DNA from: JACADW01 sp963747985
Lineage (GTDB): Bacteria; Acidobacteriota; UBA6911
Length of the DNA: 64,000 nt
NCBI GenBank assembly: GCA_963747985.1
Contig: CAVVHG010000014.1
Location: forward strand, 1-64,000
Direction of reading: 5' to 3'
Shown: piece after piece, positions 51,969 to 60,875 of the stretch
Numbering within the stretch: position 1 is the stretch's first letter
Layout: each line of letters opens with the position of its first letter
The notes under the pieces: model-generated
The model's input: only the letters and a program-made list of their open reading frames with translations
What the model was told of the DNA's origin: nothing
Databases searched by the model: none
Position numbers and translations under genes: made by a program

Positions 51969-53384
51969 TCAGGCGCAGGCGCCCTGAATTCTGCCGGCGA
52001 CGGCGTGGGCCATTTTGACGCAGTCGTTCAGCCCGACACCGTAGTAGGCATTTCCAACTGCGTGGAGCCCCTGGTGGCGCGCTGCGAGTTCCTCGATCCT
52101 GCGTCGACGCTCCCGGTGCCCTAGCGTGAATTGCGGGATGCCTTCCTGCCAGCGATAGATGCGCAGAAATGCCGGCGCGCCGCGGATGCCGAGCAGAGGG
52201 CCGATCTCCCGCTGCACGGTGGCCCACAACTCGTCACCCGACATCCCTGTCACCGAAGGATCCCCCGCACCACCGAGCATTGTGCGAAACTGGACGTGCC
52301 CTTCCGGTGCCCGGCCTGAGAAGATGGACGAGGTCCAGATTGAGCCGAGCGTCCTCAGCCCTTCCGAGCGCGGAATCAGGAATCCGAAGCCATCGAGGGG
52401 ATGCGCGATATCCTGTCGCCGATGGCCGCTCGCGACAACGGCGATAGCAGCATACGGAATCGCGGAGAACGCCGCCGACAGGTTCGGGTCCAACTCCTTT
52501 GTTATGCGTGCGGCCGCGCCTGTCGGACAGGCAATCACCACGCGTCTCGCCCGTACCCGGTTTCCAAGGTTGTCGTACACCTCCCACATGCCATCGCGGC
52601 GCGAGATCTCTGTAACCGGACGTCCGGTGCGGATGATCCGCTGCAGGTCTTCACGCAGCGCTTCGACCAGGACATCGAGGCCGGTCTGGAAGGATGTCAG
52701 CCAGCCACCGGGGCCTGCGGGGCCGCCGGCCTTCTTCTGCCTGGCGTCAACCTGCGCGCTCCGTTCCCGCCGCCGGGCAATGAGTGCTTTCACGAGGCTT
52801 CCGTATCGCAGCTCCATCTCCCGCATGATCGGAAAGCATGATGGAAGTGAGAGTTCCCGGGCCAGACCTCCGAATACTCCCGACACCATGGGATCGACGA
52901 AGGTCGCTGCAGCAGCTCGCCCGATGCGCCTGGCCGCGAAGTCGAATACAGATTCATCTTCGTCGTCACGCCGGGCGGGTATGAAGGGTTCCGCAAAGAG
53001 CCGCAGCTTCTCGCGCGGACGGAGAAGCCCGGTCTTCAGCATCGCGGGCGGCGAGAACGGGACCGGGTGCAATCGGCCACCTTTCAAAATAAACCGCTTC
53101 TCACTCTTCTCATCTGCACGCTCCAGCCGCGATGTCAGGCCTAGTTCATCGACCATCTTCAACGTCAGCGGCTCACGGTCGAGGAAACCGTTGGGACCCC
53201 AGTCGATGGAGTATCCGTGCTCGCGGTCGGTGCCGATGGTGCCGCCCACCCGCTCTGAGGCTTCCCAAAGCTGCCACGAACCAGGGTTTTCGTGCAGGCG
53301 CAGCCAGTGTGCCACCGCAAGACCGGAAATCCCTCCGCCCACGATAAGCCCGTCGAGATCACTCCCCGAATCATGCATGCGCAT
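51969..53384 (-). CDS. hemY: Protoporphyrinogen oxidase, oxygen-dependent type
   Basis: HemY oxidises protoporphyrinogen IX to protoporphyrin IX in haem synthesis, using FAD and oxygen. The dinucleotide-binding motif GLIVGGGISGLAVAHWL is at residues 12-28, followed by LWEASERVGGTIGT and the family landmarks YSIDWGPNGFLDREP, DPMVSGVFGGLARELSLPS, and near the end HAVGNAYYGVGLNDCVKMAH. It is 471 residues, the expected length. The start is placed at the first ATG at 53384; a second in-frame ATG lies two codons later, and no strong ribosome binding site distinguishes them. Other hem genes are not in the window. Confidence 0.9.
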   Translation of the reverse strand: MRMHDSGSDLDGLIVGGGISGLAVAHWLRLHENPGSWQLWEASERVGGTIGTDREHGYSIDWGPNGFLDREPLTLKMVDELGLTSRLERADEKSEKRFILKGGRLHPVPFSPPAMLKTGLLRPREKLRLFAEPFIPARRDDEDESVFDFAARRIGRAAAATFVDPMVSGVFGGLARELSLPSCFPIMREMELRYGSLVKALIARRRERSAQVDARQKKAGGPAGPGGWLTSFQTGLDVLVEALREDLQRIIRTGRPVTEISRRDGMWEVYDNLGNRVRARRVVIACPTGAAARITKELDPNLSAAFSAIPYAAIAVVASGHRRQDIAHPLDGFGFLIPRSEGLRTLGSIWTSSIFSGRAPEGHVQFRTMLGGAGDPSVTGMSGDELWATVQREIGPLLGIRGAPAFLRIYRWQEGIPQFTLGHRERRRRIEELAARHQGLHAVGNAYYGVGLNDCVKMAHAVAGRIQGACA

Positions 53385-53503
53385 AAATTAACCACAGAGG
53401 TGCGGAGTTCGCAAAGGACTCTCTTGACCTGCTCGCGAAAAAGCGGGCGTAAGGGCATGCGATTGGATATTATCCTGGCAGAATCACTCGCGAGGGAGGT
53501 GCC

Positions 53504-54454
53504 ATGCCCCGCAAGAAGAAGGTCGTTCGCAGGAAGAAGGCCGCACCCGGCTCCAGGGGGTTGTCCCCGAAGGAGACGGCGGCTCCGGCCGGTGCGGCGG
53601 CGCATGATCTCGCCGCAGCTGTCGAAGCAGATGGCGGCGCCGTCATCGGACACTTCAAGGATCCTTTCGGCGTGCGGGACCTGTTGCTGGCAGTCCTGCC
53701 GACCGATCGGGTGGAGCCCACGCCTTACCAGCGCGACGCGTCGGACACTCATGTGAAGCGGCTGATGAATGCGATCGAGAAGGTAGGCAGCTATCTGGAC
53801 CCGATCGTCGCCATCCGGCACGAGAATGCTTACTGGACACCGAACGGCAATCACAGGCTGCAGGCAATGAAGAAACTCGGCGCAAGATCGATCACGGCGC
53901 TCCTGGTGCCCGAACCCGAAATTGCCTTCAAGATCCTGGCCCTCAATACCGAGAAGGCGCACAACCTGCGGGAGAAGTCGCTCGAGACAATACGGATGCT
54001 GAAGGCCATGGCGGAAGAGAGTGGCAAAAACGAAAGCGACTTCGCTTTCGAGTTCGAGGCTCCGGTCTTCCTTACACTCGGCGTCTGCTACGAGAGCCGC
54101 CCAAGGTTCAGCGGCGGAGCCTATCAGCCGGTTCTGCGCAGGGTGGATGATTTCCTCGACCTGCCGCTCAAGGAGGCACTCGCCGAGCGCGAGCGGCGTG
54201 CTCAGCTGATCCTGCAACTCGACGAGGCGGTCTCCGAGGTGGTCGCCAGGCTGAAAGAGCGGGGATTAGAGAGCCCTTACATGCGGGCATTCGTGGTCGC
54301 CAGGATAAATCCGACCCGGTTTGCCAGGGCGCCCGAATTCGATTTTGACGATGTGTTTGGCAAGATGATCTCTGCTGCATCCCGATTCAAGGTCGACAGG
54401 ATAAGGCAGGAGGACATAGCCCGCACCGGTGGCGCGCCGGACTTGGAGGAGTGA
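53504..54454 (+). CDS. ParB-like nuclease/CTPase-domain protein with a basic tail
   Basis: The protein has a lysine/arginine-rich N-terminal tail (PRKKKVVRRKKA), a linker, and a ParB/Srx-like domain at about 65-160: PTPYQRDASDTHVKRLMNAI, then DPIVAIRHENAYWTPNGNHR and LQAMKKLGARSITALLV, with NGNHR in place of the usual GERRxRA box. The C-terminal 150 residues are helical with no recognised domain (LRVVDD-like leucines around FLDLPLKEALAERERRAQL). Stand-alone ParB-like proteins far from the partition locus are usually of unknown role. The gene overlaps its neighbour's ribosome binding site, so it is translated with the GNAT gene, suggesting one functional unit. Confidence 0.78.
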   Translation: MPRKKKVVRRKKAAPGSRGLSPKETAAPAGAAAHDLAAAVEADGGAVIGHFKDPFGVRDLLLAVLPTDRVEPTPYQRDASDTHVKRLMNAIEKVGSYLDPIVAIRHENAYWTPNGNHRLQAMKKLGARSITALLVPEPEIAFKILALNTEKAHNLREKSLETIRMLKAMAEESGKNESDFAFEFEAPVFLTLGVCYESRPRFSGGAYQPVLRRVDDFLDLPLKEALAERERRAQLILQLDEAVSEVVARLKERGLESPYMRAFVVARINPTRFARAPEFDFDDVFGKMISAASRFKVDRIRQEDIARTGGAPDLEE

Positions 54455-54456
54455 AA

Positions 54457-55095
54457 ATGGCGATGTTCGGCCATCCGGGTGAGCGAGGCGAGGACCCGAC
54501 GATGAAACACCTGATCCGCCAGTTCAGGCTGGAACAAGGGGCACTCGAAATACAGTACATCGAGGAGTACTTTGACGAGTTCAGAGAGAAGAAGACCTCG
54601 GAGGAAATCGTCGACCGGCTATCCGGACGGGAGCACCTCATCCTGATGGCACTGGCAGCCTCGCCGGACGGTGAACATCAACTCATACCTGTGGCTTTCA
54701 AGGTCGGGCACGAATTGAGGGCTTCTGAAACGGATCCTGACCTGGCCGACCTTGTCGAACAGCTGCGCGGGAGTATCGACCTGGAGGGGCGCAAAATCTT
54801 CTACAGCTGGCTCGGGGGCACCAGGCAGCCCTGGCGTGGACGGGGCCACTATCGTGCCCTGACGGAGCAGCAGGAGGAGTGGGCCCTGGCAAACGGGTAC
54901 CAGGAGCTTGTCGTCAAGACGAAGAACAAGTTCTATACCATGCGGGCGACCCTGGACCACCTGCGCTTCAACGTTGTCCGATTCCAGCCGTTTCACCAGG
55001 ACAACGGCGAGTCCAAGGTGTACCTGAGCAAACTCATCCGTGCGGAGCTGCTCCGGCACCACCAGACAGACCGCACCCTGGTTGAGTCAATCTAG
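54457..55095 (+). CDS. GNAT-family N-acetyltransferase
   Basis: The second half has the acetyl-CoA-binding fold: IFYSWLGGTRQPWRGRGHYR gives the Q/R-x-x-G-x-G/A signature near residue 118, followed by ALTEQQEEWALANGYQELVVKT and the last helix. The N-terminal part (LIRQFRLEQGALEIQYIEEYFDEF) may be a specific acceptor-binding extension. The ATG at 54457 sits inside the GGAGGAGTGAAAATG junction with the ParB-like gene's stop, i.e. translational coupling. The substrate is unknown; together with the ParB-like protein it could modify a DNA-binding or metabolic target. Confidence 0.82.
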   Translation: MAMFGHPGERGEDPTMKHLIRQFRLEQGALEIQYIEEYFDEFREKKTSEEIVDRLSGREHLILMALAASPDGEHQLIPVAFKVGHELRASETDPDLADLVEQLRGSIDLEGRKIFYSWLGGTRQPWRGRGHYRALTEQQEEWALANGYQELVVKTKNKFYTMRATLDHLRFNVVRFQPFHQDNGESKVYLSKLIRAELLRHHQTDRTLVESI

Positions 55096-55252
55096 CGCCC
55101 TGCCCGCATTCCGCTGAATCACATCCGAACCGGGACCAGCTCCACGCCGACGGAGCGCCGAGACCTGCGAGACAGCGGAAATTTGCGGCCGAACATGGTA
55201 GGCTCTTGGCGGAATTGTCATCTATTGCTTCGGGGAGGGACAGGAAAGGATT

Positions 55253-56002
55253 ATGACCTACACTCTGGTACTTGTGCGGCACGGGCAAAGCACCTGGAAT
55301 CTGGAAAACCGTTTCACGGGTTGGACCGACGTCGACCTTACAGAACAGGGCCGACAGGAGGCCATCTACGGCGGCCGTGTGCTGCGGGAAAACGGCTACA
55401 CGTTCGACATTGCATATACCTCTGTGCTCAAGCGTGCGATAAAGACACTCTGGCTCGTCATGGAGCAGATGGACCTGGAGTGGCTGCCCGTCATCAACGC
55501 TTATCAGCTGAACGAGCGCCACTACGGCGCGTTGCAGGGGCTGAACAAGTCTGAGATGGCCGTCAAGTATGGCGAGGCGCAAGTGAAACTCTGGCGCCGC
55601 AGTTATGACATTCCTCCGCCGCAGCTGGACCTCGATGACCCGCGCCATCCCCGCTTCGACAGGCGCTATGCCTCCCTCGCCCCGGAGCAATTGCCGCGGT
55701 CGGAGTCTCTCAAGGACACGGTTGCGCGCATGCTGCCTTACTGGCACAGCACGATCGCACCGATGGTGAAGACCGGTCAGCGGGTCCTTGTATCAGCCCA
55801 CGGCAATAGCCTCAGGGCGCTGGTGAAGTACCTCGACAACGTCTCCGACCAGGAAATCGTCGAGCTCAACATCCCGACCGGCATCCCGCTCGTCTATGAG
55901 CTTGACGAGAATCTCCGCCCGATCAAACATTTCTACCTGGGAGACCTTGAGGCCATCCAGAAGGCGATAGACGCCGTTGCCGCGCAAGGAAAAGCGCGCT
56001 GA
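55253..56002 (+). CDS. gpmA: 2,3-Bisphosphoglycerate-dependent phosphoglycerate mutase
   Basis: The enzyme interconverts 3- and 2-phosphoglycerate in glycolysis. The catalytic histidine is in LVLVRHGQSTWNLENRFTGW at residues 5-24, the bisphosphoglycerate-binding NERHYGALQGLNKSEMA is near 85, and the second histidine lies in VLVSAHGNSLRALVKYLD near 183. Its 249 residues match the dPGM family. The ATG follows GGAAAGGATT. It is not part of the sugar operon at 18-26 kb but serves the same pathway. Confidence 0.96.
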   Translation: MTYTLVLVRHGQSTWNLENRFTGWTDVDLTEQGRQEAIYGGRVLRENGYTFDIAYTSVLKRAIKTLWLVMEQMDLEWLPVINAYQLNERHYGALQGLNKSEMAVKYGEAQVKLWRRSYDIPPPQLDLDDPRHPRFDRRYASLAPEQLPRSESLKDTVARMLPYWHSTIAPMVKTGQRVLVSAHGNSLRALVKYLDNVSDQEIVELNIPTGIPLVYELDENLRPIKHFYLGDLEAIQKAIDAVAAQGKAR

Positions 56003-56032
56003 AACGCTCTACCGCAGGCTTGCGGCGTACCG

Positions 56033-57100
56033 ATGCCCAAACCGGAGACATTTTCCTGGATACTCGATTCGGGCGGCGCTGGACGCGGGGCGTGGCAGGG
56101 CGGTGTCATCCACCAATTCATGCGCTGGGCGCGACTGAACGGGTCCTATCCATCCATCAGTATGGGCGCATCTGCCGGCGGATACGCAGCGGCTGACGTC
56201 GCTACCGGTACGGAAGCCACGGTGATGAAGGGCTGGACGCGATGGGGAGATGAGGAGATCCCTCATCCCCGCAGTGTGCCGGCCGGCGATAAGAGCTTCT
56301 GGGGTCTGGGCCGCTTCCGGCTGCACCTCATGGCTTCGATCCGCTATGTGATGGCCGCGGGCGAGACGTCGGCCGTCTTCGACCCCGGCCACTCCCGCAA
56401 GCTGCTCGTCTTCACGTCACGGATCAGGCGCCGGGACGGACGGGAGATCGGCGCTTCCGACATGAACCGCCTTTTTTTCAGGGCCGCTACACGAAAACTA
56501 CCGACGCCGCTGAAGTACCTTCCGCGGATCTACGTCGAAGAGCCGATCGTATTCGCAACCCCTCTGCCCGCCGAGCTGCATTCGGAGTACGTCCGTCCTC
56601 TGACCCCGCGGAACTACCACCGCGTTCTCCTTGCTTCCTGCCTCGTGCCCCTGGCAATGGGAGCACCTCTTCATCACGAAGAACTGGATCCGCACGGAGC
56701 GAGTTCCGCTGCGACGTCCTATCCCGGCGACCACCGTGCTGTCTTCATCGATGGCGGGTACACGATGAAGATGCCCATGGCGATCTTCGAGGAGAATCAG
56801 TACTTTCATGACCTCGCCCGGTGGGTCGCAGCTGAGAAGACCATCATCTTCTGCTGTGATCCGGGCGCACAGCTTTGGGAGACGAGTTTCAGGTTGCGGG
56901 CGCTTAATCAATATCCATCGGTTGCCCGGGCGGTCGCAGAAAATCGGTGGCTGGTGATTTTCCCTGATCACCCGATCGAAGCCGGATTCCTGTGCTACGA
57001 CAACGAAGTGGCCATGAGGACCTTTCGCCGGGGCCAGGAGCAGGCAGACCGCCTCCTGCGCAGCGATTCTGTCCGTCGCCTTTTGGACGGCTCCGAGTGA
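56033..57100 (+). CDS. Patatin-like phospholipase
   Basis: Patatin domains hydrolyse acyl groups of lipids through a Ser-Asp dyad. The oxyanion glycine-rich loop is SGGAGRGAWQGGVIHQF near residue 13, the nucleophile elbow SMGASAGGYAAAD near 45 with Ser48, and the aspartate lies in AVFIDGGYTMKMPMAIF near 240. The C-terminal third beyond 260 has no known domain. There is no signal peptide; the protein is likely cytosolic or membrane-associated. It follows gpmA by 30 bases and is convergent with the next SDR gene. Confidence 0.88.
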   Translation: MPKPETFSWILDSGGAGRGAWQGGVIHQFMRWARLNGSYPSISMGASAGGYAAADVATGTEATVMKGWTRWGDEEIPHPRSVPAGDKSFWGLGRFRLHLMASIRYVMAAGETSAVFDPGHSRKLLVFTSRIRRRDGREIGASDMNRLFFRAATRKLPTPLKYLPRIYVEEPIVFATPLPAELHSEYVRPLTPRNYHRVLLASCLVPLAMGAPLHHEELDPHGASSAATSYPGDHRAVFIDGGYTMKMPMAIFEENQYFHDLARWVAAEKTIIFCCDPGAQLWETSFRLRALNQYPSVARAVAENRWLVIFPDHPIEAGFLCYDNEVAMRTFRRGQEQADRLLRSDSVRRLLDGSE

Positions 57101-57148
57101 CCACGCTCTCGTCCGCGTCATCGCACACCGGCGACGCGAGCCCACTTG

Positions 57149-57910
57149 CTATCCCACTGTCCTCCCACCGTCAACAGTGAGCACTGCGCCGGTGATCCAC
57201 GCTGAATCGTCGGACGCAAGGAAGAGAGCGGCCTTTGCCACTTCCTCAGGTGTGCCGAGCCTTTTCAGCAGGGTCGCGGCCGCGGCGTCGGCTACCGCTG
57301 ACGCGGGATCCGGGAATGCCCGGGCGGAATCCCAGATCAGGGGTGTGTCGACAGGACCCGGACAGATCACGTTGACGCGAATTGTGGGAGCATAATCGGC
57401 GCTGACCTGCCGTGCGAATGCTATGAGCGCCCCCTTGCTTGCGCAATATGCTGCGTGATTGGGAAAGCCTTTGAACGCGGCAATCGATCCGGTGACCACG
57501 ACTGCACCGCGGCCTCGCTCGAGCATTCCCGGGATTCCCGCTTTGAGCAGATAGAAAACCGCGTCGAGGTTAGTGGCCATCGTCTCGCGCCATGATTCGA
57601 CGGAGGTTCCGGTGACCGAGCCCAGGCCCAGGCGCCCCGCGTTGGGCACGAGGATATCGACCCCACCGAAGCGCTCCGCTGCAAAGGCGACGAGGGCCTC
57701 ACTGGCCTCGGGCGCAGCGATGTCTCCCGCGACAAATTCCGCCTTCCCCCCTCGAGCGCGTACCCGATCTACCACGGCAGCGCCTCGGGCTGCATCGCGT
57801 CCCCCGATGATCACGCTCGCTCCTTCGCCTGCGAACAGTTCAGCGATGGCGCTGCCCATGCCTCTCGTCCCGCCCGTAATGATCGCCACTCTGTCTGTCA
57901 GTTTGCCCAC
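57149..57910 (-). CDS. SDR-family oxidoreductase of unknown specificity
   Basis: A classical 253-residue short-chain dehydrogenase: VAIITGGTRGMGSAIAELF near residue 6, the NAG region as LVPNAGRLGLGSV near 85, catalytic Ser in VVVTGSIAAFKGFPN, and Tyr/Lys in HAAYCASKGALIAFARQ. IRVNVICPGPVDTPLIWD gives the substrate-side loop. The cofactor pocket with GGRDAARG suggests NADP(H) use. The GTG at 57910 is preferred because GGGGAGGG precedes it and the product then fits the family start; the longer frame adds seven residues. The substrate is not evident. Confidence 0.85.
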   Translation of the reverse strand: MGKLTDRVAIITGGTRGMGSAIAELFAGEGASVIIGGRDAARGAAVVDRVRARGGKAEFVAGDIAAPEASEALVAFAAERFGGVDILVPNAGRLGLGSVTGTSVESWRETMATNLDAVFYLLKAGIPGMLERGRGAVVVTGSIAAFKGFPNHAAYCASKGALIAFARQVSADYAPTIRVNVICPGPVDTPLIWDSARAFPDPASAVADAAAATLLKRLGTPEEVAKAALFLASDDSAWITGAVLTVDGGRTVG

Positions 57911-58034
57911 GACGCCCTCCCCGGAAGGCAAAGGATACCCTACGAGCGCTGGTATTCTGAATGCCTGCTCGCTTGCTTCGAGAAAATCTCTCGCGGGGTT
58001 ATGTGCCCGAGCCTTCTCCTGCTATGCTGTCGCT

Positions 58035-58745
58035 ATGATCCAGGGCGCGATTTTCGACATGGACGGGGTGCTGGTAAACAACCTCGAGTACCACATCCGT
58101 GCCTGGCAGCAGCTGGGAAGGGAGCACGGGAGGAACCTCACCCCGGAATCCGTCCGCCGCGTGTTCGGCCGGCGCAACGACGAGATGATTCGCTCGCTCT
58201 TCGGCTCGCCGCTCTCGCGCGATGTGATCCTCCTCTACGCAACGCGCAAGGAGGACATATATCGCGCACTCATGGCGCCGGAACTCACGCCGGTGCCCGG
58301 CCTGCCCATGCTGCTCGCTGTTCTGAAGGAAGCCGGCATGAGAAGCGCGGTAGCCACGAGCGGCCCGCACGAAAACGCCAACCTGGTGCTGGACGGATTG
58401 AACATCAGGCAGTATTTCGACGCGGTCATCACCGGAGATGATGTCTCCCGGAGCAAACCCCATCCGGACATATTTCTGCTGGCCGCCAGGCGTATCGGCC
58501 TGCCCACCGAACAATGTGTCGTCTTCGAGGACTCCAGTGCAGGGATCGAGGCCGCTTCCCGTGCGGGTTGCCTCTGCATCGCCCTGTCGACGACCCATCG
58601 TGCGTCGGAGTTGGAGGCCTATCGAACCGCCCTCATCATCCCGGATTTCACGACGCTTTCCGTCTCCGTCCTTAAGGAATTGAGGGGGACCGTCGCCAGT
58701 GTCCCACCGGAAGTAGAAAAAGGGAAAGCAAAGTCCAAAGGCTGA
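58035..58745 (+). CDS. HAD-superfamily hydrolase, beta-phosphoglucomutase-like
   Basis: The nucleophile motif IFDMDGVLVNN is at residues 6-16, motif II in SAVATSGPHENANLV near 110 and the acidic motif VFEDSSAGIEAASRAG near 162, with SKPHPDIFLLAARR before it. This subgroup includes beta-phosphoglucomutases, phosphatases of sugar phosphates and phosphonatases; the cap domain (helical, residues 18-85) fits that set. Length 236 residues. The ATG at 58035 starts the family N-terminus although no strong ribosome binding site is visible. A sugar-phosphate substrate is likely but unproven. Confidence 0.85.
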   Translation: MIQGAIFDMDGVLVNNLEYHIRAWQQLGREHGRNLTPESVRRVFGRRNDEMIRSLFGSPLSRDVILLYATRKEDIYRALMAPELTPVPGLPMLLAVLKEAGMRSAVATSGPHENANLVLDGLNIRQYFDAVITGDDVSRSKPHPDIFLLAARRIGLPTEQCVVFEDSSAGIEAASRAGCLCIALSTTHRASELEAYRTALIIPDFTTLSVSVLKELRGTVASVPPEVEKGKAKSKG

Positions 58746-59073
58746 GCCTCAGCGCGAGAGTGCCTCTGACGATCTGAGCCCAGTGCTGGTCTTCCCAACG
58801 CAATGCGCCGGCATGCTGGGGATGCTGGTAGCTGCTCTCATCACCACAGAGGCTCAGACCACCTCAATGGAAACAAGGGATTCCTTGTACGCTAAGAATG
58901 GGCCCGGAAATCCGTCCTGAGGCCTCTTTTGGGAATGAATATATCCACATCTGACTGAATCAACAGGTCTTGCCGCGGTCCGACCCCGATCAGCGAAGCG
59001 GGAATCCGGTGCTGACAGCCTGTCTCTAAGAGGCAATATATGAGATTATTGTGAACGGAGAAGGCGAGAGTAC
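58746..59073. other. Intergenic stretch upstream of the MerR-TPR regulator
   Basis: These 328 bases hold no recognisable gene. A GGTCCGACCCCGA motif at 58977-58989 recurs at the end of the gene at 10889 and in another form at 10679. The stretch should contain the promoter of the MerR-TPR gene, but no classical MerR operator with 19-20-bp spacing was identified. Confidence 0.4.
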
Positions 59074-59874
59074 ATGGGCAATGTAGTCCAGTTCCCAGGT
59101 GTCACCCCTTCGAAGCTCGACTTCGAACGCATACGGTCGACTTATTCGGTGCGCGATATCAGCCGGCGGTTCGGTATCAGCGAGCACTATATCCGCCGCT
59201 GGGCGCGCGAGGGGCTGATCTCCTGCATCCCGTCCCCCGATAGCCACGAAGTCCGTTTCGACCTGCAGGGCTTGCGACGGTTCAGGCGGGTGCGTGAACT
59301 TCGCAGCCAGGGACTGTCCGTCAGCCAGATCGATTCGGAACTTCGCGGACAATTGAACCTGTTTCCGCCGCCCTCGGGCCAGGTCATACAGATTCCCGTC
59401 AAGCTCAGCCCCTTTTCCGAAGCACTGCTGCTCCACGAGCGTGGTGACCCGAGAGCGCGGGAATGCTACGAGAAGGCGATCTCCGAGGGGGAGTCGGTCA
59501 CGGATGCCTTCTGCAACCTGGGCATTCTCGAATTCGAGGCGGGGAATGCACCCCGGGCATTCGACTGCTTCACCCGTGCGTTGCGCCACGATGCCCGGCA
59601 CTTCGAATCGCACTTCAATCTGGGCAATCTTTACTTTGAATCCCGCGACCTGCGCCTGGCCAGGCTCCACTACGAAATAGCCGCCAGGATAGAGCCCGGT
59701 TGCTCTCATCTCTTCTTTAACCTCGGCCTTGTATACGCCATCGACGGCGACCTCCGTTCAGCGGTAGAGGCGTTGAACAAGTCAAAGGAGAAGGCGGCAG
59801 ACGAGGACAGGCGGAGAGCGGACGAACTGCTTGCGAGCCTCGAGAGCATCATCGCTTCCCGCGGTGAAGACTGA
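59074..59874 (+). CDS. MerR-like DNA-binding domain fused to TPR repeats
   Basis: Residues 20-95 are a MerR-type winged helix: YSVRDISRRFGISEHYIRRW, then GLISCIPSPDSHEVRFDLQG and RRFRRVRELRSQGLSVSQI. Instead of a metal- or drug-binding C-terminus the protein continues with tetratricopeptide repeats from about 110 to 235, e.g. AFCNLGILEFEAGNAPRAFD, SHFNLGNLYFESRDLRLA and LFFNLGLVYAIDGDLRSAV. TPRs normally bind other proteins, so this regulator may sense a partner protein. The ATG at 59074 follows GGAGAAGGCGAG. It precedes the msrPQ genes by about 30 bases on the same strand, so it may regulate or be cotranscribed with them. Confidence 0.8.
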   Translation: MGNVVQFPGVTPSKLDFERIRSTYSVRDISRRFGISEHYIRRWAREGLISCIPSPDSHEVRFDLQGLRRFRRVRELRSQGLSVSQIDSELRGQLNLFPPPSGQVIQIPVKLSPFSEALLLHERGDPRARECYEKAISEGESVTDAFCNLGILEFEAGNAPRAFDCFTRALRHDARHFESHFNLGNLYFESRDLRLARLHYEIAARIEPGCSHLFFNLGLVYAIDGDLRSAVEALNKSKEKAADEDRRRADELLASLESIIASRGED

Positions 59875-59908
59875 CGCGGGCTTATGATTCAAGTAAGGAG
59901 AAATGCCC

Positions 59909-60870
59909 ATGCTGATTAAGAGACCCTCCGACGTTCGATCTTCAGAGATCACCCCAAAGGAGATCTATCTGAACCGCCGCACGTTCATGAAGGAAGCCGC
60001 CGTGACGGGCGCCGTCCTGGCTGCGAGCCGGGTTCTCTGCCCGCCCTGGGAGCAAGCCTTCCCCAGGCGGGCGAGCGGCTGCAGTTCAGGAAAAGCGACC
60101 TCAGCACCCAGGGCGAAGAACTAACACCACTCAAGGACATTACGACCTACAACAACTTTTACGAATTCGGGAGCGAGAAGGGGGATCCGTCCAAGAACGC
60201 CGGCACGCTCCGCACCGTCCCCTGGACGGTCTCGATTGAAGGCGAGGTAAAGAAGGAACGGCTCTACGACGTCGCGAGCATCCTCAAGATGCATCCTTCT
60301 TTGGAGGAACGTGTCTACCGGTTGCGTTGTGTCGAGGCGTGGTCGATGGTGATTCCCTGGATCGGGATCCCGCTTGCATCGGTGATCAAGGCGGTCGAGC
60401 CGGCCTCAAAGGCGAAATATATTGCCTTCCAGACGCTCCACGATCCGAAGCAGATGCCGGGGCAGAATCGCTCGATCCTCCGCTGGCCTTATGTCGAAGG
60501 ACTCAGGATGGACGAGGCGATGCATCCGTTGACCCTCCTGGCGGTCGGGCTCTACGGCGAGACGCTGTTGAACCAGAACGGCGCGCCGATCCGCCTGATC
60601 GTGCCCTGGAAATACGGGTACAAGAGCATCAAGTCTATCGTCAGGATCCGCTTCGTCGAAAAGCAGCCGCCGACCAGCTGGAACCTGGCGGCGCCGGACG
60701 AATACGGCTTCTATTCTAATGTAAACCCGGAAGTCGACCATCCCCGGTGGAGTCAGGCCAGGGAAAGGCGCATCGGAGAGTTCTTCAAGCGCAAGACGCT
60801 CATGTTCAACGGGTACGCCGACCAGGTCGCCGGGCTCTATGCCGGCATGGATCTGCGCAAATACTACTAA
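59909..60870 (+). pseudogene. msrP: Periplasmic methionine-sulfoxide reductase catalytic subunit, one frameshift
   Basis: MsrP repairs oxidised periplasmic proteins with a molybdopterin cofactor. The twin-arginine signal NRRTFMKEAAVTGAVLAAS is at the start. Near 60035 the frame changes: the first frame stops at 60123, whereas the second reads LPALGASLPQAGERLQFRKS and continues to the end. One base appears to be missing. The rest is well conserved, including the Mo-ligand cysteine in YRLRCVEAWSMVIPWIGIP, then LRWPYVEGLRMDEAMHPLTL and GAPIRLIVPWKYGYKSIKSI. The stop is five bases before msrQ. Either a recent pseudogene or a single sequencing error; the intact partner gene favours the latter. Confidence 0.85.
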
Positions 60871-60875
60871 CCCCC

